Positions 17,124-25,193 of a stretch of 64,000 bases of DNA are shown here, piece by piece. Source of the DNA: Bin5 sp965116395 (GTDB taxonomy: Bacteria > Chloroflexota > Anaerolineae > Caldilineales > Caldilineaceae); contig OZ220684.1 of assembly GCA_965116395.1 (NCBI GenBank), positions 3,906,001-3,970,000 on the forward strand, given 5' to 3'. A model generated the notes under the pieces. That model did no database searches and was not told the DNA's origin. It saw nothing but the letters and a program-made list of their open reading frames with translations. Position 1 is the first letter of the stretch; each line of letters begins with the position of its first letter. The position numbers were made by a program, and so were the translations under genes.

Positions 17124-18491
17124 TCAGTCTGAAACCAGTCGGTATCCCCGTCCCCTGACCGTAACGATGTAAACGGGATTGGAGGGGTCCGGTTCTACTT
17201 TCTGGCGCAATCGGCTCACCAGCTTTTCAATGCGGGCATCGTCTACTTCCCGCAGTCCTTCGTCGCCCCATACTTCCTGGACTATCTGGTACTTGTCAAC
17301 AATTCTGTTGCTGTTCTGAAAAAGCAGTCTAATCAGCTGATATTCCAGGGCAGTGAGGTCGATTTGGCGGCCATTTATCGATACCTCGCCGCTCTCGCTA
17401 TCCACGTCAACGCCATCGCCGCCGTCGGTATCGGTCTGATGCGCCATAACATACTCGGCGAAAAGACGGCAGAAGGCGCGCAGGTCCTCTTTCTTCTGAA
17501 CCAGGACGTGAAGTTTCATCAACTGCGACAGGCTGGCCGGGTCAGCCTCCAGTCCGGAAAACAGGAACCTTAAGGTCTCCTGTTGTTCTGATGTGCAGCT
17601 GTCCCAGATTTTCTCGCTTTCCATGTGCAAGGTTGGGTCCTGTCGTAACTGTTCTATCAGGCCGCGATGGAATACAAATCGATCTGCATTGCCTTTGCTG
17701 CCCTGATCCATCGCCGCCACCGCATTGCCCAAAATGCGGCTGACCCCAGCCAAGTAGCCAGGGTGACCTCCTGTCCACTGGTAGACAAAGTCGATGTCTT
17801 CTGCGGTCAGATCCAAACTGTGGCGCGCGGCGAAACTTCTCATGTAGCGTTCCACGTCATGGCTTGGGAGAGGCGCCAGGTGCCAGGGCTGGTGGGAGAA
17901 CAGCTCTCCGAACTCGCTGCTGTGTTCGCCAGGCCGCAGCTCCGCCAAAGGCCAAACAGTCGCCGTCACAAAAACGAGCCGGTTGCCGTAGCGATCCTTC
18001 TTGGCCCGCAGGTTGAGGAACACTCTCGTGTCTATCTGCTGGAATGGTTCGTCGAACTCGTCGAACAGCAGGATCAGTTTGTACTGGGTTTCTTGAAGCG
18101 CGGCAGTCAATCCATTGCTGAAGCTGAGGGGCACTTGAAAAACGTTGGCGGGCGCGACCAGGGCCTCGTAGGCGCTCTGTAACTCTTGGTTTTTGGCCAG
18201 CAGCGGGCTGCTCTCCTGCAAGCAGCGCAGCACCAATTCATAGAATCCCTGCTCCGTCATCTCCAACATCCGGTTACAGTCAATATAGACCGGCAGGTAT
18301 TCGCTGCCTTCCTCACCCAACTGGTGCAGCCAGACGTCTGCGTGAGCCAGCAACCGCATCAGCGAAGATTTGCCCACATTGCTGAAACCCGTGACCTCTA
18401 CGCAGCGGGAACTATTGAGCAGCCCAACTATTGGCTCGATGTCGGTCTGCCGCATATAGCTCCCATCGGACAGACGCAACGTAGTTGTCAT
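17124..18491 (-). CDS. AAA ATPase fused to an OmpR-type winged-helix DNA-binding domain
   Basis: The protein has 455 residues from ATG 18491, which has GGAGG 5 bases upstream; the open frame runs on to 18689 without protein-like sequence. Walker A is GFSNVGKS (residues 35-42) and Walker B LILLFDEFDE (about 139-148). A middle region with WTGGHPGYLAGV resembles the helical part of STAND/AAA_16 ATPases. Residues 362-455 form a Trans_reg_C winged helix: LTALEYQLIRLLFQNSNRIV, VWGDEG, and IEKLVSRLRQKVEPDPSNPV ending VRGRGYRLVSD. No receiver domain is present. It is the last gene of a seven-gene operon and may sense and regulate that operon. Fusions of this kind occur in Chloroflexota and Actinobacteria. 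Confidence 0.85.
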   Translation of the reverse strand: MTTTLRLSDGSYMRQTDIEPIVGLLNSSRCVEVTGFSNVGKSSLMRLLAHADVWLHQLGEEGSEYLPVYIDCNRMLEMTEQGFYELVLRCLQESSPLLAKNQELQSAYEALVAPANVFQVPLSFSNGLTAALQETQYKLILLFDEFDEPFQQIDTRVFLNLRAKKDRYGNRLVFVTATVWPLAELRPGEHSSEFGELFSHQPWHLAPLPSHDVERYMRSFAARHSLDLTAEDIDFVYQWTGGHPGYLAGVSRILGNAVAAMDQGSKGNADRFVFHRGLIEQLRQDPTLHMESEKIWDSCTSEQQETLRFLFSGLEADPASLSQLMKLHVLVQKKEDLRAFCRLFAEYVMAHQTDTDGGDGVDVDSESGEVSINGRQIDLTALEYQLIRLLFQNSNRIVDKYQIVQEVWGDEGLREVDDARIEKLVSRLRQKVEPDPSNPVYIVTVRGRGYRLVSD

Positions 18492-18576
18492 AGGACCTCC
18501 AGTTGAGAGCCTTCCCCGGCCCGATTTCCTTTGCGGTGAAATGTATTGACCATTGTCGCCAACTTGGTACCTTGCG

Positions 18577-19875
18577 TCAAGCGGTGGCCAAACCGGATCC
18601 GCCCTCAAAGAGAATGTCGGCCGACAACACCTGCAGCGTCGCTTCCGGGGAGGTCTGGCCTGTCCCTGATACTGCAGGGACAAGGCCAAGCGGGTCCCAC
18701 CAGTATGCTGGTCCAGCCGCAGCCCGGTCCGGTCCGGCGGTGGAAGGCGGCTGCGAAGGGCGCGGCCACTGCGCCGGCCAGTCTCCGCTGACCAATCGGA
18801 GGGGAGGCCATTCAGCCAGAATCGCCGGTCGTTCTCCCGGTTGTACGCTACTAATTCGCAGCCCTGTGTATTCCTCCCCGGCTAACTCCCAGGCCCACAC
18901 GTGCAGCCAACGGTCCGCGCCCGCATAGAGCCCATGAAGTGCCGGCAGCTGATGACGGCGCATCCAAAGTCGAACAGCTTGGGCAAAAGCCCACTGCGTA
19001 CTTGGCAGTGCAGCCGATCGGTCAACCCATCCGTCGATTCTTCTCATAGCAGGTATACGCAAGGACTGCTGCCAGTGATACCGCTCCAGCACATTTCGCA
19101 GAGCTGTTTCGCTGTCGCTACCTGCCGCGGAGAGCACATTATCGGCCACCACGGCCGCGCCACCGTCTGTCCGTTCCTGCCATCTTGCCAGTGCAGCACT
19201 GCCCGACTGGCTATTGCCGGCATAACAGAACAGCGGTCTGTCATCGTCAGGCAGCTGGACCGCGGCTTCAATCACGCGTCGGCTCAGGGCCAGCACCTGT
19301 TCCTGGCTGCGGAAGCCGATCTGCTCGTAGCCACCTACGATCAGAATTACGTCAGGACGAAGCGCCCGAAGTTCCCTTGCCAGTGCACCCGTGCTCTGGT
19401 GGGGACCGGGCAAATAGGTGGCGATCGGGCTGCAAAGTGCCCCGGCGAGCGCCGACTCACCTGCAGCAAGACTCCCGCCTCCGGACAGTCCGGCCATCCA
19501 CACCCGCAGTAGTGGCATCAAATCCGCGACCGCGACTGCCTGGCCGACGCCTTCCACAAATGCAGGACCGGACGTGTGCAGACGAGGGCGATCCTGTTCA
19601 GCATCCCAAAGCGAGATGCTGAACTGTTTTTCCAAACGCTTGACTGCCTGGATGAGGGCTCCAACGCATTCATCGGGACTGGTTTGCGCGGGCAGATCAA
19701 CAGTCTGCCACCCAACCATTCGGTTGATCCCTTCCACAGGTTCAATCAAAACGGCCACTGCGCGCTGCGGCTCCGCAGCCAGTGCCAGAATGCTTTTGGG
19801 CGCGAAGTCAGCCAGTGATGCCGCCGAAGGTCCCCTACCTGAAACGGGGGACGGGGAAACTGGTGTTACGCTCAT
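18577..19875 (-). CDS. MutL/GlmL-like protein with a degenerate nucleotide-binding motif
   Basis: The protein has 432 residues from ATG 19875, which overlaps the previous stop in ATGA. ARPDVILIVGGYEQIG-like sequence (about residues 173-187) and FCYAGNSQ (216-223) match the second half of MutL/GlmL ASKHA ATPases. The first strand reads SILALAAEPQRAVAVLIEPV (28-47). In relatives, as I recall them, this place has a D-x-G-S/T phosphate-binding motif, here replaced by A-A-E-P, while the following VEG is kept. ATP binding is therefore doubtful. MutL/GlmL proteins are associated with glutamate mutase, but no mutase gene is present here, so the annotation glutamate mutase L would mislead. Confidence 0.6.
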   Translation of the reverse strand: MSVTPVSPSPVSGRGPSAASLADFAPKSILALAAEPQRAVAVLIEPVEGINRMVGWQTVDLPAQTSPDECVGALIQAVKRLEKQFSISLWDAEQDRPRLHTSGPAFVEGVGQAVAVADLMPLLRVWMAGLSGGGSLAAGESALAGALCSPIATYLPGPHQSTGALARELRALRPDVILIVGGYEQIGFRSQEQVLALSRRVIEAAVQLPDDDRPLFCYAGNSQSGSAALARWQERTDGGAAVVADNVLSAAGSDSETALRNVLERYHWQQSLRIPAMRRIDGWVDRSAALPSTQWAFAQAVRLWMRRHQLPALHGLYAGADRWLHVWAWELAGEEYTGLRISSVQPGERPAILAEWPPLRLVSGDWPAQWPRPSQPPSTAGPDRAAAGPAYWWDPLGLVPAVSGTGQTSPEATLQVLSADILFEGGSGLATA

Positions 19876-20762
19876 GAACCGGCTCCGCGTACTGCCGCCC
19901 ACAGCATCTGCCACAATTCGCTGCGGGGGACTTCAAACAGGAAGTAATCCAGGCGAGCCAGCGCCAGCGAAAAACGAGCCGCCGCAAGTCGAGCAAAGAC
20001 TATGCCAGCGGCCAGCCACAAAGCCCGGCGGCCAATGCCTCCCCACACGTGCAGTATTTTCCGGGTCAGCGTTCTGTACGGTATGTCCTGCTTCTGGGCG
20101 GCGGTCTCGGAATCCTTCAATCCGGAAGGCCGACGCGGTGCAGGGGGGTGCCCACTCGCGCTTGAGGCGCGGCCAAGCTGCAGGTGGATCAGGACGCCGC
20201 CGGTAATCAGCAACGTAATGAATCTGACCAGCCACGTCGCCTCTTCAGCTGCGGGAATTGCTTCGCCGGCAGTCGCGACAGCCGCCAGCGGGGTCTGTAA
20301 CGCCGCAGCGAGTTGGGGCCAGAGCGTCCCCTGAACTGCGCCGCTTACGCCAACCCCTAAACCGACACCGACAAGAACGGCTGCCGGTACTACCGCCAGC
20401 AGGCGCAGAAGCTGGCTTCCGCCCGGCCTTTTGGACCGCCGCCGAAGCAACTCCACGCCCCCTGCCCACATGAGCAGCCCCAGTATCAGTGGCAGCCAAC
20501 TCTTCAGCAGGGTCGCCTCCGGCGCGGTAAGCCAAGACATGGGATCGCTGATTACAGGCGCAAACAACCTCGGCCAGAGAACATTGCGCCAGGCCAGCAC
20601 CGCTATGTATCCCAACCCGGCGCCGACCAGAATGTACTGGCCCAGTCGCGCCAGAAAATTGTCCCTGATCAAATAGCTGGCGATGGTCAGAGAAATAAAT
20701 AGGCCCAAAACCAGGCCGGCATCTTCCATGGCGGCGGGCAGACCGCTGCTGAATGGGCTCAC
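19872..20762 (-). CDS. Multi-spanning membrane protein of unknown function
   Basis: The protein has 296 residues with a GTG start at 20762 inside a GTGA overlap with the gene upstream. I see about seven hydrophobic helices: near the N-terminus (LVLGLFISLTIASYLI, LGQYILVGAGLGYIAVLAW), in the middle (WLPLILGLLMWAGGVELL, LAVVPAAVLVGVGLGVGV, LVRFITLLITGGVLIHL) and at the C-terminus (ALWLAAGIVFARLAAARFSL). A basic cytoplasmic loop (RRPSGLKDSETAAQKQ) separates the last two groups. It is not recognised as a known transporter. Stop and start overlaps on both sides tie it to the zinc-ribbon and MutL-like proteins. Confidence 0.7.
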   Translation of the reverse strand: MSPFSSGLPAAMEDAGLVLGLFISLTIASYLIRDNFLARLGQYILVGAGLGYIAVLAWRNVLWPRLFAPVISDPMSWLTAPEATLLKSWLPLILGLLMWAGGVELLRRRSKRPGGSQLLRLLAVVPAAVLVGVGLGVGVSGAVQGTLWPQLAAALQTPLAAVATAGEAIPAAEEATWLVRFITLLITGGVLIHLQLGRASSASGHPPAPRRPSGLKDSETAAQKQDIPYRTLTRKILHVWGGIGRRALWLAAGIVFARLAAARFSLALARLDYFLFEVPRSELWQMLWAAVRGAGS

Positions 20763-22165
20763 GTCAATCTCCGCTCAGTCAGCCCGGCCACATTTCCGAG
20801 CAGGATGACGAAAAGCAGAATGCCGATTCCCCAGTTCTGCCCATTGGTCAGTCTCGAAGTGCGGGCCTGCTCGGCGATGCTGCGCGTGCGCTCCAATCGG
20901 CGAAAATAAGCGCTGCCTCCGTCCCAGCCGCTCACCAGACCCACCAGTTGCCCGCTGTGCAGATAGGGGCGCAGCGCAGGGTCGGCAACCGCGCTGGTTA
21001 CCGCGATAACTGTACCGTCGTTTATAGGCTGCACCTGCTCAAGCCAACGCCGCACGTCCTCGGCGCGGGCGGCGAGCACCAGGGTTAGCACTGGCCCTGT
21101 TTCGGTAAGCCCGGCGAGACTGAACCGTTCTCTGAGTTCAACCCAGCCTGGGTCGACAGGCAAGGTTCGAGAAGGGGCAACGCCGAGAAGAGGCAGAGAA
21201 GCCGCGCCCCCGGGAAGAAAGCCTCCCTCTATGATCTGGTTGGCTGTAACCTGGGCGCGGGCCGGCCGTCTGACTGACTCCTCGGCCTTGGCGATCACTC
21301 GTCGCGCCACCGCCGGCCCTCCGGGCAACTGGCTGACGACAATCAGCGTCGTCCTTTTGTGGAGCAGATGCTCTACTACTGGCTGCGCCACAAGGTCCAT
21401 TTCGCCGGCCGTCGCGGCGTCGTAGGCCCAGTACACCAGTATGGGGCTGTTCGGAGTCAAAGAATCTATATGCTGATGCGCCTGATCCAGTCCGGGAAAA
21501 GTGTGTGGACCGTTGCCGCCAGTGGGAGTCTGCGATCCCCACAGCAGCGCGCCGGTCAAACCGAGCAGCAGGATCCATTCCAGCCAGGGCTGCCTTTGCA
21601 AACCGCTTCCGCCGACTGTCGGCTCAGCTGTGCTGCGACCCATATCCGCGTTCGCGCCAACTGCCGTTGGCAGATCCTCGGCATATAGCTGGCGCAACTG
21701 TCGGCGCTCTTCTTCACTTACGTTCAGTCCACTGGTCAACGACTGTGAGAGGCTGGGCGACGGATCGGACTCACTGGAGCCAGAGCTCGCAAACGCCATC
21801 GGATCCGCGGGTTCAAGCAGCCCCCCAAGGTCCGCGATGAAGGGATCAGTCTGTGACCCAGCATTCTGCGACTCCCCCTGGCCGGAAACTTCGCCGCCAT
21901 CCTCCTCTTCACCGCTCGAATGCGGCCACATGCGAGCGTAAGTAGGGTCCGAAGTCCGGGCGTCTGGCTGGTTCCCGGTTTCTTCCACGTCTGCCGGGGG
22001 AGGCGCTTCTTCCTGGTCTGCAGCGCTGGCGCCTGCCTCGTCTGTCGTCTCGCTGGCGGGCGCGGAAGGCAACTGCGCGCGCGCCAGGTTTGTGCCGCAG
22101 TGGACACAGAACTGAGCATCGATTGGGTTATTGAGTCCGCAGTGTGGACAGTCGGACTTCGCCAT
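20759..22165 (-). CDS. Zinc-ribbon membrane protein with large extracytoplasmic domain
   Basis: The protein has 468 residues from ATG 22165, preceded by GGAG; a TTG six codons upstream would overlap that signal. Four cysteines (C6, C9, C20, C23) form a zinc ribbon. A long acidic, low-complexity linker runs to about residue 150. A membrane helix at about 193-210 is followed by a globular domain of about 230 residues (SPILVYWAYDAATAGEMDL, LIVVSQLPGGPAVARRV) and a second helix near the C-terminus (WGIGILLFVILLGNVAGL). The globular part resembles DUF4350-like domains in spirit, but I cannot confirm this. Cytosolic zinc ribbons on membrane proteins often mediate protein contacts. It is a central member of the operon. 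Confidence 0.65.
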   Translation of the reverse strand: MAKSDCPHCGLNNPIDAQFCVHCGTNLARAQLPSAPASETTDEAGASAADQEEAPPPADVEETGNQPDARTSDPTYARMWPHSSGEEEDGGEVSGQGESQNAGSQTDPFIADLGGLLEPADPMAFASSGSSESDPSPSLSQSLTSGLNVSEEERRQLRQLYAEDLPTAVGANADMGRSTAEPTVGGSGLQRQPWLEWILLLGLTGALLWGSQTPTGGNGPHTFPGLDQAHQHIDSLTPNSPILVYWAYDAATAGEMDLVAQPVVEHLLHKRTTLIVVSQLPGGPAVARRVIAKAEESVRRPARAQVTANQIIEGGFLPGGAASLPLLGVAPSRTLPVDPGWVELRERFSLAGLTETGPVLTLVLAARAEDVRRWLEQVQPINDGTVIAVTSAVADPALRPYLHSGQLVGLVSGWDGGSAYFRRLERTRSIAEQARTSRLTNGQNWGIGILLFVILLGNVAGLTERRLT

Positions 22166-22251
22166 TGGCGCTGCGTTCTCCAAGTCAGTCTGCTACGATC
22201 GAGAGTCGAAGATTTCCCAAAGTGTACCCTGCCGGATTCCCCTGTTGGAAC

Positions 22252-22881
22252 CTATTTCACGCTGTTCACGATCAGGCGGATGCTGATGAACAATACGGCC
22301 AGGGCACCGCCTATCAAAACGCCCCGCATCGCGGCCATCACTGGCCAGGAGAGCAGCCAGTCGACCAGATCGACCAGTGCATTCGGCATAAACTGGAAGA
22401 AAAAAGGTGTCTGCACCAGGAGCATCAGCAGGGCACCGGCCAGAATCCACAGGCCGCCAGGCCGATTTATGCGAAGATAGAGGTAGGCCGCGCTCAGCAG
22501 GAAGAAGCCGGTCAGCGCGTACAGCGTTGCCTGTCCCGGAGCCAACACGGCGTCAAAGACCCACTCTGTGAGCGGGCCGATGGACCCTTCTGGCGATGAG
22601 ACGCCGGCCCCAAAAACGAGCGCAAAAACGACAAGGAGCAGCAGACTGAGCAGCCACTCTCTCTTTCCGCGTTGGACCCTGACCAGGTGATACCAGAGAG
22701 CGTTGGCAATGCCCAGCAGCAGTGCGAACGCACCCAGCAGCATTGCCCAGCCATAGAGCGTGGTCGCAGCGGCAAGCGGCGTGATCGCCAACCCGAAGCG
22801 GGCGGATATAACCAACAATGCGCACGCAAGAGCAACCAGAAGGCCGATTCGATTTGTCCAGCCCGGGCGAGGAGAGAACAC
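22252..22881 (-). CDS. Six-helix membrane protein of unknown function
   Basis: The protein has 209 residues with a GTG start at 22881, 6 bases after the stop of the gene upstream. Six hydrophobic helices are evident: IGLLVALACALLVISARFGL, LLGAFALLLGIANAL, WLLSLLLLVVFALVFGAGV, ATLYALTGFFLLSAAYLYL, LWILAGALLMLLVQT and RGVLIGGALAVLFISIRLI. There are no charged catalytic motifs inside the membrane and no family is recognised. It is part of the 17.1-23.8 kb operon; the gap of 86 bases to the next gene is the only sizeable one besides that before the AAA gene. Confidence 0.7.
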   Translation of the reverse strand: MFSPRPGWTNRIGLLVALACALLVISARFGLAITPLAAATTLYGWAMLLGAFALLLGIANALWYHLVRVQRGKREWLLSLLLLVVFALVFGAGVSSPEGSIGPLTEWVFDAVLAPGQATLYALTGFFLLSAAYLYLRINRPGGLWILAGALLMLLVQTPFFFQFMPNALVDLVDWLLSWPVMAAMRGVLIGGALAVLFISIRLIVNSVK

Positions 22882-22887
22882 TTGCAG

Positions 22888-23517
22888 TTATCCGAAGAAT
22901 GCGGCGATCAGAAGCGCGAGCGCCAGCAGCCCGCTAGCCCAGAGCTCTCCCTTGTGCAACCAGGTATTCTCACCCGGTGCCGCGGGTTCGGGCATGATCT
23001 CCTCTGTGACCAAGGCCGGCAGCAACTCGAAATCCGCGCCTTCTAAGCCGGGTGATGCAGACATAGATGTAGACCAATCCAGGCCCGGCGGCAATGCGCC
23101 GCGATCACGCCGTTGCCCTGCGAGGTTTAGCGTAGCAGTGTAGAGAGCGCTGTCTGCGCCCGCAAAAAGGACGGTACGCTCGGCATCATCGAAACCTTCC
23201 GTAGGGCCTTCTGGTCCGCCCGCTACACCAGAGTCCGAGTCGGCTACAACCGCGTGTCCATAAGCGGCAGCCCCCGGCCGCCAAACATGCATGGCAACCA
23301 GCCAGAGCCAACTCTCGCCCCCGGCAACGATTGTCGGGTGCTGCGGCCCCAGATTTTGGCCGGCGATGCGATTCAGAGCAAGCAGATTAAGCCAGCTATT
23401 CCGATATAGCGAGTCCTGGCCAAGCGCCAAGAGGGGTGTTTCGCCGTACTCGTTAGCAGTGTCAGCAAGCTGTCGCCATGCCGAGGCCAACTGTTCGGGG
23501 TCCAGAAAATGGTTCAC
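22888..23517 (-). CDS. Tail-anchored protein of unknown function
   Basis: The protein has 209 residues and begins with GTG at 23517 in a GTGA overlap with the upstream stop. The body is soluble and rather acidic, with WLWLVAMHVWRPGAAAYGHAV in the middle. A single helix, ELWASGLLALALLIAAFFG, ends the protein, so the bulk should be cytoplasmic and anchored by its C-terminus. No family is recognised. Co-translation with its neighbours suggests it is a subunit of the membrane complex encoded here. Confidence 0.65.
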   Translation of the reverse strand: MNHFLDPEQLASAWRQLADTANEYGETPLLALGQDSLYRNSWLNLLALNRIAGQNLGPQHPTIVAGGESWLWLVAMHVWRPGAAAYGHAVVADSDSGVAGGPEGPTEGFDDAERTVLFAGADSALYTATLNLAGQRRDRGALPPGLDWSTSMSASPGLEGADFELLPALVTEEIMPEPAAPGENTWLHKGELWASGLLALALLIAAFFG

Positions 23518-23795
23518 AGTTCAGTTTCCTGCTCGCGAGTTGGGCGGCCTTCATTCTTCAACAGGTCCTCCAGCCTTTCCGTCAGCGCAGAAGGCCCGCC
23601 CGGTTGGGAGAGAAGCCTGCCCCATGCACCAAGTCCGTCCGCGCCAAGAAGCGCGGCGAGCGGCTGTACCATCAAGAGAATCTGTCCGAATGCGAATGCC
23701 AGAGGGCGGTGCCCAGCCAGAAATAGAATCGCCGGTAGAACCATCCTCCGCTGACGAATTTCTAAAAGAACTTCGTCAACAGTCTCGTTGTTCAT
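23514..23795 (-). CDS. Small hydrophobic protein, first gene of the membrane operon
   Basis: The protein has 93 residues from ATG 23795 (MNNETVDEVLLEIRQRRMVL). The frame is open to 23939, but that part is not protein-like and holds the promoter. A helix-rich segment, AILFLAGHRPLAFAFGQILLMVQPLAALLG, is followed by a polar tail. GGGGGG lies 12-17 bases upstream. It opens the seven-gene operon and its stop overlaps the next start. Function unknown. Confidence 0.6.
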   Translation of the reverse strand: MNNETVDEVLLEIRQRRMVLPAILFLAGHRPLAFAFGQILLMVQPLAALLGADGLGAWGRLLSQPGGPSALTERLEDLLKNEGRPTREQETEL

Positions 23796-23857
23796 GAAAT
23801 ATATTGTCCCCCCAAGTCTCCGGAAAGAGTGGGCCGCTGCATGGAAATATGCGCAGA

Positions 23858-23866
23858 ATTGTACCA
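23858..23866 (-). promoter_or_regulatory. Extended -10 promoter for the membrane operon
   Basis: On the minus strand TGGTACAAT gives an extended -10 with TACAAT (23863 to 23858), about 60 bases upstream of the ATG at 23795. No convincing -35 is visible, as is usual for extended -10 sites. Confidence 0.5.
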
Positions 23867-24002
23867 CAGAGACAATTGCGGGCCAGACCAGGCTTTGCCG
23901 CCCGGTGTCCCCCGAACTTGCGTATGTCCGGTAATCCATTGTTTACTTGAACCTTGCAACAAGACTAGATCCAGGCAATGAACGCATATGAGGAGAACTC
24001 AA

Positions 24003-24776
24003 ATGAGTCAAAACGTGCTTGCCGCACAGATGTATACCGTGCGAGACTTTACAAAAACCACTGAAGGATTCATAGACTCGATCGCCAAGGTCGGCGAAAT
24101 CGGTTACACCGCCGCCCAAATATCGGCAATAGGCCCGGTCCCACCGGCTGATGTCAAGAAGATCTGCGACGACCACGGTATCACGATTGTGAACACACAC
24201 ATCCCCTGGCAGCGCCTTCAGGAGGATATTTCCGCCGTGATTGAAGAGCATCACCTTTGGCAGTGCAAGCACGTGGCAGTAGGCAGTATGCCCTTCCATT
24301 TTATCGAATCCGGTGAAGAGGGGCTACATCAGTTCATCAAGGAAGCGACAGAGGTGGGGCGCACACTGCACGAGGCTGGGCTGACTTTCAGCTACCACAA
24401 TCACAGCTTTGAATTCATGCGCTACGGCGACAAGTGCGGGCTGGAGATTCTTTTTGACGAGACCGACCCGCGCTATGTGCAGGCCGAGCTTGACACGTAC
24501 TGGATACAGTTTGGGGGCGGCGACGTGTGCGACTGGATCTTGCGGCTCAAGGACCGCATGCCGGTTATCCATTTCAAAGACATGGCGATGGCTGGCTGGC
24601 GGGATCATCTGATGATGGAAGTAGGGGAAGGGAATCTGAACTGGCCGGCAATCCTCAACGCTTGCCGTGAAGCAAACGTAGAATGGTATGCTGTGGAGCA
24701 GGATATTTGCCCCGGCGACCCATTCGAGAGCCTGGCGATAAGCTACCGTAATCTGGTCAATATGGGGCTGTCCTGA
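24003..24776 (+). CDS. Sugar phosphate isomerase/epimerase (xylose-isomerase-like TIM barrel)
   Basis: The protein has 257 residues from ATG 24003, which has AGGAG 8-12 bases upstream; an in-frame ATG at 23988 precedes that signal. Landmarks of the AP-endonuclease-2/xylose-isomerase-like barrel are MYTVRDF at the N-terminus, VNTHIPW, FSYHNHSFEF (metal-binding His), MPVIHFKDM and WYAVEQDICPGDP at the C-terminus (metal-binding Glu and His/Asp). Such proteins isomerise sugars or inosose in polyol catabolism. It is followed by an epimerase and two Gfo/Idh/MocA oxidoreductases, a common grouping for inositol- or sugar-like substrates. The exact substrate is unknown. Confidence 0.87.
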   Translation: MSQNVLAAQMYTVRDFTKTTEGFIDSIAKVGEIGYTAAQISAIGPVPPADVKKICDDHGITIVNTHIPWQRLQEDISAVIEEHHLWQCKHVAVGSMPFHFIESGEEGLHQFIKEATEVGRTLHEAGLTFSYHNHSFEFMRYGDKCGLEILFDETDPRYVQAELDTYWIQFGGGDVCDWILRLKDRMPVIHFKDMAMAGWRDHLMMEVGEGNLNWPAILNACREANVEWYAVEQDICPGDPFESLAISYRNLVNMGLS

Positions 24777-24914
24777 GAATCTGGCTACAAGGAGCCGGTG
24801 GTCAGCATGCTATGACATGTCTGGCCTCCGACTTCCTCTTTCCCCGCTCTTTCCACGCTTAATTCCAATTGACATAACTGTACTGCTGTTTACGCAACTG
24901 TCATTCAACGAAAG

Positions 24915-24930
24915 TCAGCCTTCGGGCTGA
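24915..24930 (+). other. UUCG-capped hairpin in an intergenic region
   Basis: TCAGCC-TTCG-GGCTGA (24915-24930) is a perfect 6-base-pair stem with a very stable UUCG loop. No T-run follows, so it is not a standard terminator. It lies in the 417-base gap 24777-25193; nothing else is visible there except the promoter at 25151. Confidence 0.5.
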
Positions 24931-25150
24931 TTCAGTACCTGGAAGAGACGTATTCAGCTCTCGAATGCCCGCCTCACCCAACCGCTGAATGGAGGCTACA
25001 CCAAAGCAGCTTTCCGACCTGTTTCGAGCCGTTCTAGTCGCGCAAAACGGGAGTGAGCAGCACTCTGTCCCAAGTGACTATCTCTGTCTATGTTTTTGAA
25101 ATCCGAGACAGGCCCACTTGGCCAACCGCTTTGTAGCCCCTCTGCAGCCA

Positions 25151-25159
25151 TGATACAAT
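25151..25159 (+). promoter_or_regulatory. Extended -10 promoter for the epimerase gene
   Basis: TGATACAAT (TG-N-TACAAT) lies 35 bases upstream of the ATG at 25194, giving a short leader. No clear -35 is present. Confidence 0.5.
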
Positions 25160-25193
25160 TTCTTCGTCCGGAAATGGAAGCGAAAGAAGACAA

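Noticed and set aside
18577..19875. Glutamate mutase maturation protein
   Set aside because: Motifs for nucleotide binding seem lost and no mutase is nearby, so this product name is not used.
24915..24930. Rho-independent terminator
   Set aside because: The UUCG hairpin has no following T-run, so it is listed only as a hairpin.
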